64,000 bases of DNA from NCBI GenBank assembly GCA_040757205.1, contig JBFLXL010000010.1, positions 17,712 through 81,711 on the forward strand, in the 5' to 3' direction. Below, in pieces: positions 54,983 to 63,574 of this stretch. The DNA comes from Bacillota bacterium. GTDB lineage: Bacteria > Bacillota > Desulfotomaculia > Desulfotomaculales > Desulforudaceae. A program made the translations under genes and the position numbers. Position 1 is the first letter of the stretch, and each line of letters opens with the position of its first letter. The notes beneath the pieces are model-generated. The model saw only the letters and a program-made list of their open reading frames with translations. It had not been told where the DNA came from and ran no database searches.

Positions 54983-55779
54983 AAGCGATCCTCGGCCAGG
55001 GCCACCGTCACCCCGTCCACCACCAGGCGGGGCAGGATGATCCGCCCGTTGTGGGCCGCCAGAAAGGCACATGGTTCCGCCACTCCTCCGACATCAAAGT
55101 GTTTACGCGCACACCGGCTTTCACCGAACAGACGGTCGACACTCCGGATGATCTCCCGGTGAAAGACCCGGAGTCCGATCCCCAGCTTTGCACAAACCGC
55201 GTGTATTCCGGGTTCCTGCGTCTTAAAATCGGCCGTGGCCGCCACCCGGAGCGACTCCTTGTCCCGACCGGCGGCAGCCAGTCCCCTTTCGACCGCTTCC
55301 ATTACCCGCGCGGCTTCAACACCCCGGCGGCAGCCCAGCCCGACGGCCAAGGTCCGGCGCCCCTCACTGCCGGTGGTCACCACCGGCAGAGCGCCGACCA
55401 CTGCCGCCACGCGGTAGGCCAAGGCATTGGCGCCGCCCTTGTGTCCGGAGAGCAGGCTGACCGCATAACGGGCCGCGGTGTCCAGGGCGACCACCGGGGG
55501 ATCAACGCGCTTATCCGCCGGCAGGCCGGAAAGCAAACGGACGGCGATTCCCACCGCCATCACCAGGACCAGGCCCCGTCCGGTCCGAAACAGGTGGGCA
55601 ACCAGTTCACCGGGCGGCTCGGTGTAAACAACCTGTCGAGTGCCGCTGGACGGTAGTCCCCGGTTGCCGATCCGCGCCGGAAGGTACAGCGTCGCCGAAA
55701 GGTTTCCGGCCACAGCCGCCCCGACCGCGCGCCCGCCCGCGTTGATCACTACCACGGCCAACGGCGGGTTACCGGTCAT
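54943..55779 (-). CDS. cbiG: Cobalt-precorrin 5A hydrolase, lacking the central domain
   Basis: 278 residues; usual length is about 330-370. The N-terminal domain (VMAVGIAVRLLSGLPADKRV, DPPVVALDTAARYAVSLLSGHKGGANALA in two segments) runs to VGALPVVTTGSE and is followed at once by the C-terminal domain (TLAVGLGCRRGVEAARVMEA, FKTQEPGIHAVCAKLGI). The 80-90 residue CbiG_mid segment that normally lies between them seems absent. Both catalytic-family domains are otherwise normal. Confidence 0.9.
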   Translation of the reverse strand: MTGNPPLAVVVINAGGRAVGAAVAGNLSATLYLPARIGNRGLPSSGTRQVVYTEPPGELVAHLFRTGRGLVLVMAVGIAVRLLSGLPADKRVDPPVVALDTAARYAVSLLSGHKGGANALAYRVAAVVGALPVVTTGSEGRRTLAVGLGCRRGVEAARVMEAVERGLAAAGRDKESLRVAATADFKTQEPGIHAVCAKLGIGLRVFHREIIRSVDRLFGESRCARKHFDVGGVAEPCAFLAAHNGRIILPRLVVDGVTVALAEDRLWSPESGRVTRYT

Positions 55780-56512
55780 TACGCACCCGCTCCTTGGAAT
55801 AGAGGTAGCTCTCCCGGCCGGCTTGGTCGAGGAAGGACCCTACCAGGATCAGGGCTTGGCGCCTCAGGCCGGCTTTGTGTACGGTGGCGGCCAGCTCGGA
55901 CAGCCGGCAACGAAGGATCTTCTGGTCCGGCCAGGACGCGCGGTAGACCACCGCCACCGGGCAATCCGGTCCGTAAGCGGGGAGCAATTCCGCCTCCACT
56001 CTTTCCGCGTCGCCCACGCTCAAGTAGAGGACCATCGCCGCCCTAGCCTCCGCCAGCCGCGGCAGGCTCTCGCTTTCCGGAACGGGGGTACGGCCCGACC
56101 GCCGGGTAAGAATGAGCGTTTGTGTTCCTCCGGGCAGGGAGTACTCCAGACCTAATGCCGCCGCCGCCGCGAAGCAGGAACTCACTCCCGGGACCACTTC
56201 GCAGGAAATCCCGAGGCGCCGGAGCCCGCGAATCTGCTCGGCGATCGCCCCGTAAAGCGAAGGGTCGCCGGTATGCAGCCGCGCCACATCCCGCCCGGCC
56301 TTGGCGGCATCGGCCATCAGGAACAACTGCGTCTCCAGGTCCAGCTCACTGGAATCGTGCCTGACCGCGGAAGGTTTCGCCCAGCGCAGCACTTCCGGGT
56401 TCACCAGGCTGCCCGCGTAAATCACCACCGGGCAGCGTTCCAGAAGCCGCCGGCCCTTTACCGTAATCAGTTCCGGATCACCCGGCCCGGCGCCGATGAA
56501 ATATACGGTCAT
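55769..56512 (-). CDS. cbiF: Cobalt-precorrin-4 C11-methyltransferase
   Basis: 247 residues. VYFIGAGPGDPELITVKGRR, VIYAGSLVNPEVLRWA, LHTGDPSLYGAIAEQI, EVVPGVSSCFAAAAALGLEY and the substrate-side PVAVVYRASWPDQKILRCRL place it as CbiF/CobM. Overlaps cbiE-cbiL (start) and cbiG (end). Confidence 0.95.
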   Translation of the reverse strand: MTVYFIGAGPGDPELITVKGRRLLERCPVVIYAGSLVNPEVLRWAKPSAVRHDSSELDLETQLFLMADAAKAGRDVARLHTGDPSLYGAIAEQIRGLRRLGISCEVVPGVSSCFAAAAALGLEYSLPGGTQTLILTRRSGRTPVPESESLPRLAEARAAMVLYLSVGDAERVEAELLPAYGPDCPVAVVYRASWPDQKILRCRLSELAATVHKAGLRRQALILVGSFLDQAGRESYLYSKERVRNDR

Positions 56513-57894
56513 CGGCTCTCACCCGGGCGGCCGCGCACCAGGATCACCGACAGGTAACCCCTGTCGCTGTCGAGCAGCGACGTCAGGTCCCGGGTGATGA
56601 ACTCGCCGCCCTGGGACACGTGGCTGGCGAAAACGGCCCGCCCGTCCAGCCCCATCTCCCGCAGTAAGCGCACCACCGCCGGGAGTCGCTTGGCCACTTT
56701 CATCAACACCACCGTGTCGAACTCTTCCAGTGCCCGCCGTACCGGATCCAGATCTCCGCGCGGCACCGGAACAACCGCGATCCGTTCGTCCCTCTCCCCC
56801 AGGGAAAAGTTGGTCGCCGCCGCGGCGGCCGCGAAACTGGTCACCCCCGGCACCGAGCGGATCTGGGAGTCGGGTAAGAGCTTTCGGAGTTCTTGCAGCA
56901 CGTAGCAGTAAGTGCTGTAGGTCAGGCAATCCCCCAGGGTCAGGAAAACCACCCGCTCCCCGCGCTCCACCCGGGCCGCGATCTCCTTGGCGGCCGCCGT
57001 CCAGTACGGCGCCAGCTCTCTTTCGTTGCGGCGCATGGGAAATTCGAACCGGAGTACCGGCTTATCTCCCACGAACGGTCGCGCGATCTCAAGGGCCAGG
57101 CTCTCCCCCGCAACGCTGGATTTGGGCACTACGATGCAGTCCGCCTCCTGAATCAGGCGCCGGGCTTTGAGCGTAACCAATTCCGGATCACCCGGACCAA
57201 GTCCGAGGCCCCAGAACACACCTTGTCCGTCGTTCATTGCGCGTGAGTTCTCCTCCGTCAGTATCACCAGACTTAAGCCCCGCCCCCCCGGCACCCGGGG
57301 CACCAGATCGGCCACCCGGCCGCTGCTCCGGTATTCGGTGGGACGCCCGAGGTCAGAGAGCACGTGTACGGTCCGGCAGCCGGCGCTGCCGGCAATCTGC
57401 TCCAGCACTCTCCGGGGCGTCCAGGTGGGCGAACAAAGCAGTGCCGCCAGGGGGGCAACACTGAACTGCTGCAAGACAGCCGGGACGCTTTCCGCGGGGA
57501 GTCCGTGCAGGCTGAAGATACGGGCCTTTTCCCAGGGCACGGCCAGCCGGGCGAACGCCACCTGCACCGCGCTGATTCCCGGCACGATTTGGACTCTCTC
57601 CCGCCCCAGCAGATGGGTCACCGGCCGGGCCAAGCTATGGAGCCCCGGATCTCCGGTGACCAGCAGCACCACTTTGTGGGTGTCAAGCTTGGGGCTGATC
57701 AGCTCGACCACCTGCAAGGCGTCGGCTCCCGCCACCACCCGTTCTGCTTTCGCCCCCGGGAAGAGGTCAAGCAGAAACCGGGGACCGCACAAGAACTCCG
57801 CCTCTTGAACGGCCAGGTCCGTCTGCGCGGTCAGGTATTCTTGCCCGCCCGGCCCGCAGCCCACGATGGTCAGCTTTCCGCGCACCGGAATCAT
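56509..57894 (-). CDS. cbiE-cbiL: CbiE-CbiL fusion: C5(15)-methyltransferase plus C20-methyltransferase
   Basis: 461 residues in one frame. Residues 1 to about 215 are a CbiE-type methylase (LTIVGCGPGGQEYLTAQTDL, VTGDPGLHSLARPVTHLLG, IVPGISAVQVAFARLAVPWE). From about 222 a second methylase starts (GVFWGLGLGPGDPELVTLKA) with CbiL/CobI features (CIVVPKSS, FLTLGDCLTYSTYCYVLQEL, SVPGVTSFAAAAAATNFSL, VVLMKVAKRLPAVVRLL). CbiE is more commonly fused to CbiT; here CbiT is missing from the window. Start overlaps the cbiD stop (ATGA). Confidence 0.9.
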   Translation of the reverse strand: MIPVRGKLTIVGCGPGGQEYLTAQTDLAVQEAEFLCGPRFLLDLFPGAKAERVVAGADALQVVELISPKLDTHKVVLLVTGDPGLHSLARPVTHLLGRERVQIVPGISAVQVAFARLAVPWEKARIFSLHGLPAESVPAVLQQFSVAPLAALLCSPTWTPRRVLEQIAGSAGCRTVHVLSDLGRPTEYRSSGRVADLVPRVPGGRGLSLVILTEENSRAMNDGQGVFWGLGLGPGDPELVTLKARRLIQEADCIVVPKSSVAGESLALEIARPFVGDKPVLRFEFPMRRNERELAPYWTAAAKEIAARVERGERVVFLTLGDCLTYSTYCYVLQELRKLLPDSQIRSVPGVTSFAAAAAATNFSLGERDERIAVVPVPRGDLDPVRRALEEFDTVVLMKVAKRLPAVVRLLREMGLDGRAVFASHVSQGGEFITRDLTSLLDSDRGYLSVILVRGRPGESR

Positions 57895-58991
57895 CGGGCC
57901 TCACCAACGATATTTCCGTCCAGGTCACAGAGATGAACCGACACCTCCACTTCCCCTTTCAGGCGCTCCCGCACCAGTTGCCTGATCCGCCCGGCCAGCA
58001 TCACGGGCAGATGGGCGTGGCCGCTCCGGATAACGGCCCGCTGAACGGCCTCCACGGTCGGGAGCGTCTTTAATTCCTGCACAAAAGCCCCGGACAGGCC
58101 GAAATCTGCAAAAAGTTCTACCACGACAGCGTTCGCCGCCGGCGCATAGGTGCTGTGTGTCTGCCAATGCCCGTTTAAAACCTTGGCCAGCTTCCCCGCG
58201 TGGCCCACCAGGCTGACCATGGCAAAACGGCGTGCGTGCACCTCGTCCAGCATAAACCCAAGAAAGTCGCCAATCTCCACTATCTGGGCCTCAGCGGGCG
58301 GCGGCTGCAAACGGCGCGCCGCGCGGTGCCCGATATTGCCCGGCACCAGGCACACCGTTCGGTAACCGGCCGCCCGGACGATATCCAGGAGCGGCGGCAA
58401 GGAACGGCGCAACGCCTCCAGGCTGCGAGGTTCGACATAACCGGTGGTCCCCAGTATGGAGATCCCGCCGGCAATGCCCAACCGCCCGTTGAAAGTGCGG
58501 CGGGCCAGTTCCGCCCCGCGCGGTACCGAAATCGTAACCTTCCAACCCGCCCCTTCGGGGACCAAGTCGGCCAGCGCCGCAGAGATCATTGTCCGCGGCA
58601 CGGGGTTGATTGCCGCCTCCCCCACCGGTATCGCCAAGCCCGGCAGAGTAACCCGGCCCACACCGTCGCCCCCATCCAGGCTGACCCCCGAAGTGGCCGT
58701 GTATTCCACGCAGGCGTGGATGGCCGCACCGTCGGTTACGTCCGGGTCATCCCCCGCGTCTTTGACTACATAGCAGCGAGCCGCCACCTCCCTCCGGCAG
58801 AATCCCTGCACCGGCAGGACAACCTCATCTCCAGCCGGAAGCCGGATGGTAACCTGATCCGGGCAACGCCCGTGCACGAGCCAGAGGGCCGCCCCCCTGG
58901 CCGCTGCAGCAGCACAGGTCCCGGTGGTGTGACCGCGTCGCAAGAGCTGCGCCTTCAACGGGGCAACCGGTTTTAATGTCTCCTTGGCCAC
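57891..58991 (-). CDS. cbiD: Cobalt-precorrin-5B C1-methyltransferase
   Basis: 366 residues from a GTG. LRRGHTTGTCAAAAARGAAL near the start, VVKDAGDDPDVTDGAAIHAC, GVGRVTLPGLAIPVGEAAIN, PRTMISAAL and GTTGYVEPRS are CbiD signatures. Marks the early-cobalt pathway. Confidence 0.95.
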   Translation of the reverse strand: MAKETLKPVAPLKAQLLRRGHTTGTCAAAAARGAALWLVHGRCPDQVTIRLPAGDEVVLPVQGFCRREVAARCYVVKDAGDDPDVTDGAAIHACVEYTATSGVSLDGGDGVGRVTLPGLAIPVGEAAINPVPRTMISAALADLVPEGAGWKVTISVPRGAELARRTFNGRLGIAGGISILGTTGYVEPRSLEALRRSLPPLLDIVRAAGYRTVCLVPGNIGHRAARRLQPPPAEAQIVEIGDFLGFMLDEVHARRFAMVSLVGHAGKLAKVLNGHWQTHSTYAPAANAVVVELFADFGLSGAFVQELKTLPTVEAVQRAVIRSGHAHLPVMLAGRIRQLVRERLKGEVEVSVHLCDLDGNIVGEAR

Positions 58992-59004
58992 CCTAACACC
59001 ACCC

Positions 59005-59466
59005 CTACAGTTCTTCCGGGATCACTTCCACAAATTCCCCCTGGCCGGGCGGAACCGGGTAGTTCGCCCGGTCCGGCACCTCGATCTCCCGAACGTCCGG
59101 GAAACCCAAGGATTCCTCCACGCGTCGCGCCAGGATCTCGGCCAGTACGCCATCGTAGCCGAGGTGCTTTCCGTAGACGATCCGCGTCCGGGGATGATCG
59201 GCCGCCAGTCTTTGCAGTACCTCCGGGATATCCACCAGGATGTGTAATCCGGAGTGCAGAAAATAGGGAATCACCACTATCTTGGTGGCACCCTCCGCCA
59301 CACAGGCCTCCAGAGTCTCGGGCAGGTGCGGCCCCAGCCGGGACAGGAAACAAACTTTGACCAGGGATACCCCGGTGATCTCACGCAATCGCACGGCCAG
59401 CTCGTCCATTTCCCTGGCTGCTCCCGCCACACGGCTGCCGTGACCCAGTAAGACGATCGCCAGCAT
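59005..59466 (-). CDS. cbiX: Sirohydrochlorin cobaltochelatase, short CbiX
   Basis: 153 residues from the third possible start (ATG at 59466, best spacing to AAGGAG). IVLLGHGSRVAGAAREMDEL and VVIPYFLHSGLHILVDIPEV carry the metal-site histidines. A single CbiX domain of this size acts as a homodimer in other organisms. Inserts cobalt at the start of the pathway. The REP cluster follows upstream. Confidence 0.92.
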   Translation of the reverse strand: MLAIVLLGHGSRVAGAAREMDELAVRLREITGVSLVKVCFLSRLGPHLPETLEACVAEGATKIVVIPYFLHSGLHILVDIPEVLQRLAADHPRTRIVYGKHLGYDGVLAEILARRVEESLGFPDVREIEVPDRANYPVPPGQGEFVEVIPEEL

Positions 59467-59472
59467 CAACAT

Positions 59473-59794
59473 TACTCCTTCGTCGGGGAAGACCCTACTC
59501 CCCCGAAATAGGATCTTGGGTAATATTTCATCCGCATGAGCGACGAGGAATCGTCGTGAGCAACTACCCTGTAAATAGCCTCTTGCTGTTTAAATCCTTC
59601 CGAATGGCGCCGCAGGCCGCAGTGTCCACTCCGAAAATCCCCTCTCCCTCTGGGAGACACCTTATACCGGTCGTGGAGCACCTTGACCAACGGCGGTGTC
59701 TGCCCTGAAAATCCCCTCTCCCTCTGGGAGAGGGTCAGGGTGAGGGGTATTTTCATCCTTCTGCTGGCGCCGCGCGCGGCATGGTTGTCTAAAG
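59473..59794. repeat. cbiX-cbiOC spacer with REP copies 3 and 4
   Basis: 322 bases. A truncated copy (59632-59656, to CTCTGGGAGA) and a full copy (59704-59759) of the TGAAAATCCCCTCTCCCTCT repeat lie in the same orientation, 72 bases apart. GACGAGGAATCGTCGT (59540-59555) is a further small hairpin. No real gene. Confidence 0.85.
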
Positions 59795-61546
59795 TCATCC
59801 AGATTGGGCCTTTTCGGCACCAAGGACGGCCAAGGCGTGCAAGGCCGCCACCGCCAGGCTGCTCCCCCCGCGCCGGCCCGCCACACAAATCCAAGGCACG
59901 TCCAGTTCCATGAGTTCCTCTTTGCTCTCCTCCACGTGCACAAATCCTACCGGCATTCCTACGACCAAAGCCGGGCGCACCTCGCCCTCACGGATCATCC
60001 GGTTCAACTCTAACAGAGCTACCGGGGAGTTGCCGATCAGAGCGATCCCCCCGTCCAGGAACGGGCGGGCCTGCCGCACCGCAAACAGGGAGCGGGGCAG
60101 CCCCGCCGCGCGTGCTTGCTCCGCCGCGTTTCCGTCGGCCACCAGGCAGCGGATGTCGCCTGGGCTATAACCGGCACAGATGCGGCGCAACCAAGACATG
60201 GAGAGTCCGGCACGAATCATATTCGCGTCCGCGTAAATGGGTGCGCCCCGCTGCAGAGCCTTAATCCCCGTTTCAACGGCGCCCCGACTGAAACGCACGC
60301 TGTTCACCAGCCCAAAGTCGGCTGTGGCGTGGATCAGTCGTCGCACCACGGCCCACTCTTCCGCCCGCAAGGTGTGTTCCGGCACTTGAGCCTCAATCCG
60401 GCGAAAGGACTCGGCCTCGATTTCGTCGCCCCGCATCGGCCGCCGGTACAGGGCATAGATCCGGGAAGGCGCACCGGCAGTATTGGTGATCGGTGGTCGG
60501 TCGTCGGTGGTCGGTGGTCGGTGGTCGGTCGTCGGTGAAGGGTACAGGGCTTTTACCCGGGGAGGCGCACCGGCCGATGTTGCCTCACCAACATCCCTGC
60601 CAGCGCAAGTACATCCCGGTCTAACCGCCGGGCGAGGAGCCGTACCGGCTGGTGTCGCCTCTTCGGCCTCCCCGCCGGCCTCAAGGGCGCTCCCGCGGCC
60701 GTTCCGGCACCGGAAACTCCGCTCCAAGGCATCCACAAGTTCATCCCGGGTAAGCGGGGGCATACCCTCCACGGCCAGACCACGGCAACAGACTTCCGTA
60801 AAGACGTCCAGCACCCACGGCCGGGCCAGACCGGCTGAGTTCACCAGTCGGTTGTCTCGGAAAACAGCAGGTGGCGGGCCCTCCCCGACCAGCCGTCCCC
60901 CGGTCAATATCAGGCACCAATCGGCCAGGGTCCAGGCCAGATCTACGTCATGGGTGGAGAAGATCACCGTGGTGCCGTCGTCGCGCAGTTGGCGCAACAG
61001 GCCGGCCATTTGCGTCGCCCCCTGGGGGTCCAACCCGGCCGTCGGTTCGTCACAGACCAGGACCTTCGGTTCCATCGCCAGCACCCCGGCCAAGGCCACC
61101 CGTTTTTTCTCACCGTGAGACAGGGCGTGGGTGGGACGGCCGGCAAACTCGGTCAGGCCCACCGCCGCCAGTACCCGGTCCACGCGTCTGCGCACCTCTT
61201 TTTCAGGCAGGCCGAGGTTTAAGGGGCCGAAAGAGACGTCCTGATAGACACCGGCCGAAAACAGCTGGGCGTCGGGGTCCTGAAAGACCATCCCCACCTC
61301 ACGCCGCAGGGCTTTCAGCGCCCGATGGTCGTAGGACAAGGGACGGTCTTGGAAGGTCACCGTGCCGGCGGTTGGCCGGTGCACGCCGACCAGATGCATG
61401 AAAAGAGTGGTTTTTCCGGCTCCGTTAGCACCCAGTACGGCAATCGACCGGCCCCGCCGCAGGGACGCGGTTATCCCCCGAAGCCCCGTCGTTCCGTCGC
61501 CATAGGAGTAATGCAGTTCCCGTAACTCAAACACGGTGTCGTTCAA
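59795..61546 (-). CDS. cbiO-cbiC: CbiO-CbiC fusion: cobalt-uptake ATPase joined to precorrin-8X methylmutase
   Basis: 583 residues from a TTG at 61546 (GAGG upstream; start uncertain). Residues 1 to about 265: ECF ATPase with AVLGANGAGKTTLFMHLVGV, signature ALSHGEKKRVALAGVLAMEP, VLVCDEPTAGLDP and STHDVDLAW. From about 380: CbiC (RRLIHATADFGLVNSVRFS with catalytic His, GAPIYADANMIRAGLS, RPALVVGMPVGFVHVEESKE). The roughly 100-residue linker is low-complexity and holds a repeat-encoded TTDHRPPTTDDRPP stretch (60484-60537), flanked by two similar copies of AGAP(P/S)R(V/I)xALY. One continuous frame, so an energising ATPase and a biosynthetic isomerase are made as one polypeptide unless processed. 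Confidence 0.88.
   Translation of the reverse strand: MNDTVFELRELHYSYGDGTTGLRGITASLRRGRSIAVLGANGAGKTTLFMHLVGVHRPTAGTVTFQDRPLSYDHRALKALRREVGMVFQDPDAQLFSAGVYQDVSFGPLNLGLPEKEVRRRVDRVLAAVGLTEFAGRPTHALSHGEKKRVALAGVLAMEPKVLVCDEPTAGLDPQGATQMAGLLRQLRDDGTTVIFSTHDVDLAWTLADWCLILTGGRLVGEGPPPAVFRDNRLVNSAGLARPWVLDVFTEVCCRGLAVEGMPPLTRDELVDALERSFRCRNGRGSALEAGGEAEEATPAGTAPRPAVRPGCTCAGRDVGEATSAGAPPRVKALYPSPTTDHRPPTTDDRPPITNTAGAPSRIYALYRRPMRGDEIEAESFRRIEAQVPEHTLRAEEWAVVRRLIHATADFGLVNSVRFSRGAVETGIKALQRGAPIYADANMIRAGLSMSWLRRICAGYSPGDIRCLVADGNAAEQARAAGLPRSLFAVRQARPFLDGGIALIGNSPVALLELNRMIREGEVRPALVVGMPVGFVHVEESKEELMELDVPWICVAGRRGGSSLAVAALHALAVLGAEKAQSG
60484..60537. repeat. GGTCGGT tandem repeat in the cbiO-cbiC linker
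   Basis: 7-bp GGTCGGT units with GGTCGTC variants. Flanked by imperfect direct repeats of about 35 bases, each with ACAGGGC ... GGCGCACCGGC (60449-60479 and 60544-60573), as if an insertion had duplicated its target. Confidence 0.8.
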
Positions 61547-61630
61547 CGATGCCCTCGCTCCTTCAAACACCCGACAAGTACTTATCCGCTTGAGCACAAC
61601 AACTCGGCAGGGCCTTTGCGAGCCGGCCCT

Positions 61631-62392
61631 TCAAACGGTCATCGCCAGGAATAACAGACTCCCCCCTAAAGCTCCTGCCAGCACCACGCCTCCGGGAGAC
61701 AGCCGGCGCGGCGTCTCAAGCATGTCGAGACCGCCATCATACCCCCGCAGGGAGAGGGCCACGAAGAGCACCTGGGACCGATGGTGCGCGCGCACCAGGA
61801 GGTTGGCCAGCAAGCCGCCCCATGCCCGGTAGCTTGTTCCCAGTCCGGTGTATCCGAGGCGCAGGGCCTGAGCCCGCCGCATTTCCAGAGCCGTTTCCAA
61901 TAGCACAAAGACGAAACGGTATACCAGGGTCAGGAGTTCCAGGAAGAGCGCCGGCACCCAGCAACGCCGCAACAGCCCGATGATATCCGGCAAGGGTGTG
62001 GACAAGGCTAGAAATAACAAGCACGAAACCGTACCCAGAGTCCGCACGAGAATATCACGGGCAACCATTAATCCGGCCTCAGTGAAACCAAGATGCAATC
62101 CGCAAACCTCAAACCAATACCCTTCCGGTGAGGGAGCGCCGGTCACAGAGAGGGCTACGGCCGGCAGCCCCCACGCGAGAAACACCGCAGAGACCAGGAG
62201 AATCCGACCGTAGACGGACCAGGATATCCGCCCCGCGGCTACAGTCAAGACCGCCATCAACCCGAAGACCAGCGACGGTACCCACCAGGTCCGCGCCGCC
62301 AGACAGGCCGCCAGCGCCAGGACCACCACCAGACCCTTTTCGGCCGGGTGCCGTGCGGCCAGCGGACTGGCATAGGCGATCCGGTCAACCAA
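61631..62392 (-). CDS. cbiQ: Cobalt ECF transporter transmembrane protein CbiQ
   Basis: 253 residues from a TTG at 62392 (RBS AAAAGGGG), overlapping cbiN by 8 bases. About five membrane spans; the coupling motif ALEMRRAQALRLGYTGLG and second conserved VLFVALSLRGYDG bind the ATPase. Part of CbiMNQO. Confidence 0.9.
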   Translation of the reverse strand: MVDRIAYASPLAARHPAEKGLVVVLALAACLAARTWWVPSLVFGLMAVLTVAAGRISWSVYGRILLVSAVFLAWGLPAVALSVTGAPSPEGYWFEVCGLHLGFTEAGLMVARDILVRTLGTVSCLLFLALSTPLPDIIGLLRRCWVPALFLELLTLVYRFVFVLLETALEMRRAQALRLGYTGLGTSYRAWGGLLANLLVRAHHRSQVLFVALSLRGYDGGLDMLETPRRLSPGGVVLAGALGGSLLFLAMTV

Positions 62393-62681
62393 CGGGTTTA
62401 CCCCTTTTCCGTCCAAAGTAGTAACCGATGAAGCCCGCACCCAGTGCGGCCTGCAGGGCAAACAGCAGGCTCTCTATTTCGCCCGACGGCGGGGTCCACA
62501 AAGGTTCGGCCCAAGGCTCATAATCGGGCCGGATATCCATAATCAGTTCTTCGGCTTGGCTATCGGCCCCCACGAACAGCTCGCCCTCCGGACCGCCTGA
62601 GCCGGACACCAGGAAAAGGGGCAGAACGGCCAAAAGGACACTCCCGAGCAATAGCCAGAGGTTATCGTACCGGATCTTCAA
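62385..62681 (-). CDS. cbiN: Cobalt ECF transporter accessory protein CbiN
   Basis: 98 residues from a TTG at 62681 (RBS GGAGGT), overlapping the cbiM end by 20 bases. Two membrane spans (about 8-28 and 74-90) around a loop with EGELFVGADSQAEELIMDI, as in CbiN. Confidence 0.9.
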   Translation of the reverse strand: MKIRYDNLWLLLGSVLLAVLPLFLVSGSGGPEGELFVGADSQAEELIMDIRPDYEPWAEPLWTPPSGEIESLLFALQAALGAGFIGYYFGRKRGKPVG

Positions 62682-63351
62682 GCCTTCCACCTCCAGGGAA
62701 CACCGATAAGACTTCCAGCTCTTGGCGACTGTATTTCCGAAGACCGTTAAACACAACCACCGTAAGCAGACCCGAGCTGATGGCCAGTGGAATCTGGGTC
62801 ACGGCAAAAACCGCCCCAAACTTGGCGAAGGACGTGGCCAAGCCGCCGATCGGATCCGAAAAGGCCAGGGCCAGCTGGAATGACGTCGTTAGATAAGTCA
62901 TTAAGTCGCCTCCGGCAGCGGCGGTAAATATAGATACCGCAAAGGGCAGTCGTAACAACCGGCAGACACGAAAACAAGCATAAGCGGCAAAAGGACCGAC
63001 TACGGCCATGGCAAAGACGTTGGCGCCGAGCGTGGTGATCCCCCCGTGGGCCAGCAGCAGCGCTTGCAACAAAAGAACCACGGAGCCCAAGACGGTCATG
63101 GCGGATGGACCGAAGAGAACCGCCCCCAGACCGGTCCCCGTAGGATGGGAACTGGAGCCGGTGACAGAGGGAATCTTGAGCGCGGACAAGACAAAGGTGA
63201 AGGCCCCTGCCAGGCCCAGAAGCATCTTGACCTCCGGGTTGAGGCGTACTTTCCGGGCTATGGAGTACAGACCGTAAGCTACAAATGGCGCCGATACGAC
63301 GGTCCAGCCGGCCGCGTGGCCTACCGGCAGCATACCTTCCGTAATGTGCAC
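62662..63351 (-). CDS. cbiM: Cobalt ECF transporter substrate-binding membrane protein CbiM
   Basis: 229 residues from the GTG at 63351, which has an ideal RBS AAAGGAGGT; 25 upstream codons are open but would hide the N-terminus. Starting here gives (M)HITEGMLPVGHA, placing the metal-ligand His at position 2 as required in the CbiM/NikM family. Also VTGSSSHPTGTGLGAVLFGP and ALLLAHGGITTLGANVFAMA. Confidence 0.93.
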   Translation of the reverse strand: MHITEGMLPVGHAAGWTVVSAPFVAYGLYSIARKVRLNPEVKMLLGLAGAFTFVLSALKIPSVTGSSSHPTGTGLGAVLFGPSAMTVLGSVVLLLQALLLAHGGITTLGANVFAMAVVGPFAAYACFRVCRLLRLPFAVSIFTAAAGGDLMTYLTTSFQLALAFSDPIGGLATSFAKFGAVFAVTQIPLAISSGLLTVVVFNGLRKYSRQELEVLSVFPGGGRLEDPVR

Positions 63352-63474
63352 GGATTGGATAACCTCCTTTGGCCCACCCCTGAAAATAGCCTTCAAGTTG
63401 ACATTTTCATCATCTAATGGTGTCATCCGTCAAAGGCGACAGGGGGTCCGCCTATGAAATTGAAGTCCGTTAAA

Positions 63475-63510
63475 ACAAGACCCCCGGCCGTTAGATAACG
63501 AGCCGGGGAT
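63475..63510 (-). terminator. Terminator of the cbiM cobalamin riboswitch
   Basis: Minus strand: CCCCGGC ... GCCGGGG hairpin over about 27 bases, followed by GTCTTGTTTT, 120 bases upstream of cbiM. Confidence 0.75.
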
Positions 63511-63574
63511 TACGTATTCAATCCGCGCATACCGTCGACACCTCCTTTGTTCCGCGAGGCAGGTGCTGATTCCA

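Noticed and set aside
59662..59943. Short protein with PLTLTLSQRERG
   Set aside because: It is a translation of the REP repeat plus antisense of cbiC, a known type of ghost annotation.
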